This document shows positions 56,966 through 64,000 of a stretch of DNA of 64,000 nt, one piece after another. The DNA lies in assembly GCA_001692895.1 (NCBI GenBank), contig KV748214.1:1089166-1153165 (forward strand), read 5' to 3'. The stretch comes from Cenococcum geophilum 1.58. Lineage: Eukaryota; Ascomycota; Dothideomycetes; Gloniales; Gloniaceae. Position numbers and translations under genes: made by a program. The notes below the pieces were generated by a model, which worked only from the letters and a program-made list of their open reading frames with translations, was not told the DNA's origin and did no database searches. The stretch's first letter is position 1, and each line of letters begins with the position of its first letter.

Positions 56966-59900
56966 CCGTAAGTTTTCTTAGACAAACTCTTTAAGTGCGC
57001 TTACCTCCTCTTAAGTAAGCTTATAGGTTAGAAAGAACCTTAGACTTATTCCTGGTTTTAACTCTATCTTATAATCCTATACTATATAATCTACCAGCTT
57101 TTTACTTTCTAAGCTCTATAGTTTCTTACCGTATTTATAGTATCTTTTTAGTATATAACTTAAGCCTTACTTAGTCTCTTTATATATTACTCCAACTTAG
57201 TACTATACTAACTTAGTTTATTATTATATCTTGCGGCGTTAAGTATCTTTAATATTAACTTAACCTATAATCTAATTAATTCTTAGGTTATATTTTTATA
57301 ACTAAGGCATCCCTAATACTACCTTATACCGTCCTAATAGTAGGATATTAAAAGACATCTTAACTTATCTTCCTTTAATAGTTATCTAGATAGGTCCTAT
57401 TTTAAGATTAATAATCCCTCCTCCGTAGGCTATTAGATCTCCTAAAATTATAACTAATAAGTAAAATTATTCCTTCTATTTATAAGGTAATCCTATTCTC
57501 TTAACTGCTACTAGTAAGATATAGTTCCTTATTGCTCTACTATCTATTAGTACTTAAAACTATTAATTTTACTATTTAACTTATAAATTTAAGTATTGTC
57601 CTTAAATTCCTTTAAGGGTCTAAGGATCTACTACTAGCTCCCTCTAGTCCTATAGGCCTCCACTTTTCCCAACTATTAGCTACTTAATCCTATTATACTT
57701 AGCTTATTCTTTAGCTAATACCTAGTTTACTTTTTATTTTTAATATACTATAGACATATATTCTCTAGGCATTCCTACCACTATTATTTATCTAGGCATT
57801 CTTCTATAAGGAATCTTCCTAGTTAAAATATTAAATCTTCTTCCTCTTAAACTTCTATTAGATGCCAGCTGTATATATACTTAGTATTCCTATACTATTG
57901 CTTATCCGGCGCCTAATATATCTATATAAAGTATTTCTAATTCTTTTTTTTTAGATTTTTATGCATTATATATATATTATCCATATATATAATCTATAAT
58001 AGCATATAGTATACTAGGTGCTTTGGGTTAACTCTTAACTTATCTTTGTCTTTAAGTTTAAACCTTTGCCGTATTAATCTAAACGTTATAACTTTATTTA
58101 TAGGTACTAAAATATATATCTCGCTCCTCTAGTCCTCTAATTATTCCTTTAAATCCTTTAATATTATAATTAAGGCTCCTTTAATATAAGTTATAGCCTT
58201 CTCTATAATTAGGTGGTTTTAGATAACTCGTTTATTTAACCATATATAGAAATCTTCCTACTTATCGTTATGTTGTTACCTATACCACTTTTAGTATAGC
58301 TACTAGAGTATATACGGCTTATCTATAAGGAAGTATCTTCTTATTACTACGTTGTAATAGCCCTTTATATGTCGTTTCTTAAACCTAGTAGGGATTCCTA
58401 AACCCTCTTCGTTTTCTAGTTTAGTAAGCTACTTAGCTCTTAGTATACCTACCCTAGGCCTATTAGTAATTCTTTATATTAGTACTCTATCCCTTATACG
58501 CCCTAGTGTGCTAAATCTTTTATCTAGTTTCTATTCTTGCTATATAATAATTCTTTACCTAAATTCTTCTATAGTTTCTTTTAGTTTATATCTCGCGAGT
58601 AAATCCTTAAAGTCTTCTTACTTCTTAATCTTAGTGTTATATTCTTTAATAGTCCTTATTTATATATTAAAATCTTAGTCCTATAGGATTCTTAATCCTA
58701 AGCTTACTTCTATCTTAGGCTTTGCTCCAGCCTTAGTCTAATTAGGCTTTTATAGTGTTCTTATCTCATCTTAAAAGTTTTAAATCTCACTTATCTCGTC
58801 TTAAGAGTCTTATATTTTTAGGAAACTTCGTCCTAAGCTTATTTATATATTACTAAACTAAGCCGTTGCTCTGCTCTATTAGTTATCGTCCGTTATAGGT
58901 CCTTAAGCTTACCTCATCTTATCTTAAGAATCTTAGTCGTCTCGCATCTCGTCTTAAGANTCTTAAGCNTTTNGCNTTTTNCCTTTATTAAGTGCTAAAG
59001 TGGTTTACTATCCTACTTCTCTTATATCTCGCGAAGTAATAGATATCGTATCTAGTGGGGTCTTAATCCCTACTAATATTCCCTATTCCGTAGTGGAATT
59101 ATCTTTTACCTGTTATATAATATCTCTAAGGTCTATATACTCCTAATAAGCTGCCCTTATTACCTTATTATTACGGAATATTTTACCTATATTAAATTTA
59201 TCGTCCTTAATGTCCAATCTGCGAACTGGTTCGTTGGTTCCTTTAAACTCTACTAACTTTAGCTCTTATAGCTAATAGCTTACGCTATACTTAGCGTCCT
59301 TATAAATTTGGTATACGTTATTATAATAAAACGCAAAACTGTTAATTAAACATTCTTTTATTCCTTATAGTATACTATTATCCCTCTATACGTATATGTC
59401 TTCTACTAGTCTCGTTTTTTTTACTATATAGTAACTCTAACTACTTCTATAGTCTCTAATATAGTAACCCTGTTTTCCGTAATTTATATAAGCTCCTTTT
59501 TTAAACTATTTTTCTTGCTGTAGAGTTCGCCTAAACGTCTTTTACTGTTAAAATCCCTAGTTTGGCCTCTACTCCTTAAACCTTTAATTACTTAATCCTT
59601 ATTCTCTAGGTTTCTATAATTTCTTATTTTATTTTTTAGACTCTTTAGTACTACTTAGGTCTATTAGCTCTACGCTATACTATAGTTTTTAACTTTAACT
59701 TTACCGTTACGTGCCTTGCGCCTTATATAACTATAGAACTCTATCCTAACCCTTCTTAGTTTGCTCTCTTTAGTAGATTCTATTATTAATCTTAATTACT
59801 TAATTAATTAAATTTCTAAAAGTATCCGTATCTTTTATTAGGATAATTATATTCTAGACTTTCGCCTTAAGTCCTTACTTATACTATGCCATAAGCGCTT

Positions 59901-60492
59901 TATTATTCTATTTAACCTATATTACTAACGTTTAAAACTATATCATATACTTAATTACTAAAGTTCTCTATACTAGGTTTTAAAGCTTTTTTTTTACCGT
60001 AGTAGTTACCTCCGAGTCTTTAAATATTTATATTAGTTATTCCGCAAACCTGTTCTAACTTAAGAATATATACTAGACCTCTTAGTTGGTGGTTGTTATA
60101 CTATATTCTTACATTTCTATAAGGTAAGGCTTAAACCACTTAAGTGCCCTTCCCGTTAAAAATAATCCTACGTAAGCGACTTAATCTATAGGCGTTCCTA
60201 GTTTAACTCCCTCTTATATAACCTTAAAGTGCATTTATATAAGGAATCCCTTAAGCTTTAACTTTTCTCCTAAGAATCGCTTAATTAAGGGTAACTTAAC
60301 CTTAGCTGCTCCGATCCCACTAATCCTATCTTTAAATATCTTATTATTATCTATTAATCGGTCAACTATTTCCTATAATTATCCAACGGTAACTAACTAA
60401 GAGTTAGTGTCTTCTGCTATACTAGTATCGTTACCTAATCTTAATATAGTTGCTGCCGTTAACGGTGTCGTGGCTAATGCTTTTAGTGGCAT
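56966..60492 (-). pseudogene. X2 RT start, protease and gag
   Basis: Collinear with X1 43030-46517. Gag starts at 60492-60490, opening MPLKALATTPLTAATILRLG for about 31 codons to the first RIP stop. The zinc knuckle is near 59520-59455, reading YINYGKQGYYIRDYRS (Cys/His turned to Tyr). Protease blocks lie near 57300-57560. Ambiguous bases are at 58959-58981. Confidence 0.82.
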
Positions 60493-60529
60493 GTTATTTA
60501 ACTTCTTTTACTATAACCTTAGTAGTGAA

Positions 60530-60977
60530 TGTATAATGAAGCCTTGTAGGAAATACTACAATAGGCTTATTAATAGACTAGGTATATAGGTATAAAATAG
60601 TTAATAACATAATAATAACTAGCGGAGTGGTTGCCTAATAGATTAACTCTAATTATATTCTAAGATTTACTATAAAGGAGAGAACTATTTAGGTAGGGAC
60701 TGTGGTCCTTTAAATACACAACCGTACTCCTAAGAAATCCCCTTTATACGTAAGGTACGTATTATACATATTATACGTAAGGTACGTATTATACATATTA
60801 TACGTACATTCCCTTTATACACTATGTATACTGCGTACAACGTTATATAACCTTAGTTACTATTCCTTATTATATAGCTCTATTGGCTCCATCCTAGACT
60901 GTACCTAAATTAACTAACTAGCTTCTTCCAACTCTTCTCTAAGTAGTCGTAACATTGTACTTAAAGCGTCCGTAATA
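60530..60977 (-). repeat. LTR c (5' LTR of X2)
   Basis: The least mutated LTR of the three: TGTATAATGAAGCC at its left end. It is longer than LTRs a and b because a 27 bp unit beginning ACGTAAGGTACGTATTATAC is present twice in tandem (60748-60801). Confidence 0.9.
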
Positions 60978-62400
60978 TCCTAGTTGGAAGTCTATCTTAG
61001 ATCCCCATTTTAGATAATTATTAATATTACTTTTAAGTTTAATTTATAAATTTACTACTTTATATGCCCTCCTTTCGCATCTACTATATCTTAATAACGT
61101 TTTTTTATATTCCTAATATATCTTATAAAATTAGATAGTTCTAATGCCGCCTACTCTTCCTTTATATATTGCCTTAACTCTATAAGGGTATACGGAAACC
61201 TTTTAGCCACTTTCTATTTTAATAGACGCTAGATATTCTCTATTAGATTTAAGTTAGAAGAATTAGTAGGCTAATATATCTTATCTATACTATTTAAATT
61301 ATAAAGCTATTACGTAACCTTAGTAGTATATTAAGGAGCGCCGTCTTCTATTAGAATAATATACGTCTAAGGGTTCTCTAGGTATTATGCCACCTAGTCT
61401 ATAAATTAGTATACCTAGGGAAGTACTCTTTCTCTATATACTTTACCCGTTACACTACCCTATTCCTTTTTAATAACTACTATATCTCCTTTACTAAGCG
61501 CTAAAATACTCCTATCCCTTGCATAGATGGTGTGGATATAACTATGGCCCGTGCACGACGTCAAAAAATATCAACTTTTTTGACACTGGCAGAAAGCCTC
61601 ACCGAAGCGATATAATTGGCTAAGCACGGGCCACACTCTTAAGCACGCATCCATCTATGCAAGGGATAGATAGTTTAAAAAGAGTAATCTCTAAACTTAG
61701 GAGAATAATAAGAATTATTATACTTCTCTTTTAGTTACTAGGTGATATATACCTTTCTAAAGCCTTTAGTTAAGAGGAAGCACTTATTAATCTAAATAAT
61801 ATAAGCCCACCGCTCTAGCGTCTAGCTTAAATGCTTAATTGCCCATACTAAACGTACTTATTTTTATACTTTAGTAAGGAGAGGTTTAAAGGTAGCCACG
61901 CGGCGACCGTAAAACTCTATCTTAAATACTATCACGAGGGCTTTTTAATAAGCCTATATACCTTCTAGCTAAGCAACTTCCTTATACGTTATTTAACGAT
62001 AAATAGCGTTAAGGGTCGTATAAGCAATAAGACGTTCCCAAATCTCACTTATAATAGTAGGCTTTCTACCTATTTACTTCTTTAGGGCTTTAACTTAGGA
62101 TCTTATTACAGATTAAATGGTTATTTAAGGAAGTCCTATAGTTATAGCGATTGCTTTTAGTGTTTAATATAAAAGATTAAAGAGTGTAAAAATATAATAG
62201 CGCTCTTTATAGGATAGTTTAGTTCCTAGTTATTAGGTCTAGTTTTAGGTCTAGTCTATTAAATATAATAGGCGACACTAACAAGGTCTTTAAATAACGT
62301 TGGATATACTTATTCTACTAATATACTTTAATATACTATATAGCAAGGATATACGCTTTTATAGTTAAAGCAATTATTCTAGTACGTTTAATAGCACTAC
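60978..62400 (-). mobile_element. Tc1-like DNA transposon remnant (DDE transposase)
   Basis: Minus-strand transposase remnant of the fungal Tc1/mariner superfamily, readable from about 62200 to its stop at 60979. Blocks in order: TIGLP helix-turn-helix tail near 62145, IGRKPTII near 62065, AIKHLS-x-TLERWAYII near 61840-61800 (just before the first catalytic Asp), KGFRKVYITYLV near 61765, YSPKFRDYSF near 61700. After the MITE, a GPL/VW-like region, the second acidic block near 61345 and N-L-x-x-IEN-type block near 61240 follow, then KWLKGFRIPL and a KGG-like C-terminus. LTR c of X2 sits directly after the stop codon, so X inserted at its 3' end. Terminal inverted repeats were not identified. 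RIP stops throughout. Confidence 0.78.
61515..61666. mobile_element. 152 bp MITE with perfect terminal inverted repeats
   Basis: Inserted in the Tc1-like transposase. Ends TCCCTTGCATAGATGG and its exact reverse complement CCATCTATGCAAGGGA, flanked on both sides by TA (61513-61514 and 61667-61668), the Tc1/mariner target duplication. A second inner pairing (GCCCGTGCA near 61550, GCACGGGCC near 61624) is also present. CA and TG are plentiful, so it is unmutated and recent. No coding capacity. Confidence 0.93.
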
Positions 62401-62739
62401 CTAAGATAATAAATTTCTTGCTAATGCTTTTTAAAGCATTAGAGTAATAACTAGGACTAGATTTTTAGTGCAGGTATATATAATATTTAGCCTCTAGGAG
62501 GGTTAATCTATTAATTTCCTTACATTACCGCTATTTGTATTATTCTATCTGCTATAATAGATAAGTAAACGCATCTACTTACTTATCCCGCTTTGCAAAT
62601 TTTCCTTAGAAATAAGTAAGAAGCGAGTTCGCTAATAAACACTCGCTTAGTACCGTGGGGTCAGTACCGCTACATACCACGACTAAATCTAAAAACGATT
62701 TACGGTAGCTGCACGCGTACTTCGGGTTATCCTAAAATC
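62401..62739. other. No recognisable gene
   Basis: Upstream flank of the Tc1-like remnant. RIP is weaker from about 62640 rightward. Nothing further was identified. Confidence 0.45.
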
Positions 62740-63060
62740 TTGCCAACCTCTTAAGAATGACGACTAAGTCTGCGGCGTAGATATAGCCGTATATCATGCT
62801 ATAAGTTAGGCCGCATCGCGAAGTTAAACGGTAATCGTCGCTAGTCCGAGGTTAGGAGTTCACGCTTCAGTTAACTTAGCAATCGCGCCACGCTAATCCA
62901 ACGTAAGCAGCAGGGCATCGGAGAGTTCTGTAGCTAGTAGCATAAACGCGGCAGTGCTTAACCGCCACAACGCCAAGCCTAAGAGAGTTGTTCCAACGTA
63001 CTAGCCTATAGTAAAACCGCTCCCTACCGGCTTCCTATCTTCATTTTAAGAAAGTAGCGC
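62740..63060. repeat. Second copy of the 37530-37770 segment, inverted
   Basis: Reverse complement similarity includes ATAGCCGTATATCATGCTAT near 62790-62812. As at the other locus, it lies between the 36 bp module and the region away from the NLR. Less RIP-mutated than the copy at 37.6 kb. Confidence 0.6.
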
Positions 63061-63075
63061 CTTAAAAACAACCCT

Positions 63076-63105
63076 AGGGTCGTTGCGGGTCAGCCGTCCT
63101 CCTTA
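63076..63105 (+). promoter_or_regulatory. Partial copy of the shared NLR-upstream module
   Basis: Contains TGCGGGTCAGCCGTCCTCCT, matching the central part of the module at 29143-29178. It points toward NLR3, 570 bp downstream. Confidence 0.6.
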
Positions 63106-63668
63106 CTATTAGTGGCAAAATATCGCTACTATAAACTCCTTTCCGCTGACAAATTATAGCTTGGGTATAACCTTCTAAAGTACCCTCTATATACACTTTT
63201 CTTTATACTTACTATAGTGTTTTATACGGGCATAACTTAACTTATAATATCTCTCTCTTAACATTAAGGAGATAACTATTAAGCAGGATCTCTTAATAAG
63301 TTTATATTAGGGTTGCATTTCCTTAAAAAATAGTATAACGAGAGTAGGCCGACCCTCCTCACTGCCAGTGTCGCTCTATAGTTAGGTCCTATTTATAACT
63401 ACTTAAACTAACTAGGAATGAAGGAGGGTAGGTATTAACTAGATATATTTTTAATGCGTAAGCGCTAGGCCTAGTATACTATAGCTAAGCAACGCAGCTA
63501 GCGTCTACCTTAGCCTTGTGTAATAAGTTCTGCCTTATTAAGCTGAGATGGACTAGATACCTCTACGCTGTCGGCATAAGGCTTTGCCTAATATCGTCCC
63601 TATACTTCTACTATCTTATAGGAAGTCCGCACTTAGATATGCGCACTTTACCTTTACGTGTTAAGACT
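63106..63668. other. 5' region of NLR3, no gene recognised
   Basis: Moderately RIP-mutated. A short open frame (63516-63716) enters the NLR3 coding region in frame but its first 50 codons look like translated 5' sequence, not protein. Confidence 0.45.
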
Positions 63669-64000
63669 ATAGCCGAAGCGCTAGCCGTGGTCGGCATCGT
63701 TGCCAATATTATTTAACTGGTCGATTTCGGCACCAAGGTTCTAGCACGGCTTAACCAATATTAGTTTACGCTCGTAGAAATCCCGGAAGCGTTCCGTTAT
63801 ATTAGATCTGAGTTTCCTGTATTACTAGATGCCCTCTCTTAGACGAAAGCCGTAATCGATGCTGGATTGTTGCAAAATAAAAGCAAAAAGGCACTCCTCT
63901 TAACGGTTAGGCTGCCGACAGAATAAGCGAGACCCTAGCGATGTACAACAAATACCCTTTACTTAGGTATCTTACCTACTTACGGATAACAGATGCAAGT
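63669..64000 (+). pseudogene. NLR3 N-terminus with SesA-type domain, cut by window end
   Basis: The frame reads AEALAVVGIVANII, stop, LVDFGTKVLARLN, then EIPEAFRYIRSEFPVLLDAL at 63777-63836 and a KAVIDAGL block. This is the SesA-type N-terminal domain found in front of NACHT NTPases in ascomycete NLRs and associated with death-inducing signalling. The natural start is most likely 63669-63671, where ATG has become ATA by a RIP-type G-to-A change. CAA and CAG codons are now TAA and TAG in several places (first at about 63713). RIP is lighter than in NLR1 and NLR2. NACHT and later domains would lie beyond the window. Confidence 0.82.

Larger units (their letters stand above)
46557..60977 (-). 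mobile_element. Ty3/gypsy chromovirus X2 with two nested insertions
   Basis: Second copy of the X family, from LTR b to LTR c (60530-60977). Its internal part starts at the equivalent of X1 position 40143, so ~545 bp next to LTR b are deleted. It is interrupted by a Copia element (48191-54246) in the integrase and by a 1 kb retroposon (55919-56953) in the RT; removing both restores collinearity with X1. Several ambiguous bases (47070-47540, 58959-58981) mark places where the two copies were hard to separate in assembly. Confidence 0.88.

Noticed and set aside
60407-60589. 60-codon plus-strand frame
   Set aside because: Antisense to the start of X2 gag and running into LTR c.
1-64000. tRNA, rRNA or CRISPR-like arrays
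   Set aside because: None recognised. The regularly spaced repeats are minisatellites or WD40 units, and the genome is fungal.

Overview
The window looks like repeat-rich heterochromatin of a filamentous ascomycete (Pezizomycotina). Almost every coding remnant carries repeat-induced point mutation (RIP). CpA and TpG are nearly absent, TpA is very common, CpG survives, and CAG/CAA/TGG codons have become TAG/TAA throughout. No intact host gene was found. What remains is a graveyard of nested transposons and of NLR-type (NACHT/WD40) immune-receptor genes, readable only by looking through the transition mutations. All family calls are from recognised motifs; no database search was run.

Layout. 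1-3612: 5' part of a minus-strand Ty3/gypsy element (W). 3640-5200: ruined DUF7924-type gene. 5868-6180: dispersed repeat. 6237-15102: two 5'-truncated Tad1-like LINEs in head-to-tail order at the same target sequence, with a tyrosine-recombinase retrotransposon of Ngaro/DIRS type (8155-12963) between them. 15116-27470: NLR1, split by a 9.2 kb chromovirus-type gypsy element (Y, 17199-26426). Y carries in its integrase gene a 1.6 kb poly(A)-tailed retroposon (20278-21913) made largely of minisatellites. 28080-37508: three more NLR pieces. NLR-B (minus) lies head to head with NLR2 (plus) across a near-perfect palindrome, and NLR-C (minus) repeats the front of NLR2 as an inverted arm. 37780-39060: PD-(D/E)XK-like gene remnant, divergent from NLR-C. 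39177-60977: two gypsy elements (X1, X2) in tandem sharing one LTR. X2 is interrupted by a Copia element (48191-54246, with target duplication) and by a 1 kb retroposon (55919-56953). 60978-62400: Tc1-like transposon remnant holding an unmutated 152 bp MITE. 62740-64000: a copy of the NLR-C/nuclease intergenic segment, followed by the N-terminus of another NLR (NLR3) with a SesA-type domain.

How the parts fit. The NLR relics combine an alpha/beta-hydrolase or SesA-like N-terminal domain, a NACHT NTPase and WD40 repeats, the usual architecture of fungal incompatibility and immune receptors. Four of the NLR pieces begin at a shared GC-rich 36 bp module, and NLR3 has a partial copy. The WD40 repeats of NLR1 and NLR2 remain GC-rich and almost RIP-free although the rest of each gene is ruined. 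Relative ages can be read from nesting. NLRs, Tc1 and gypsy elements are old and heavily mutated; Copia and the Y retroposon came later; the MITE and the 1 kb retroposon are the youngest.
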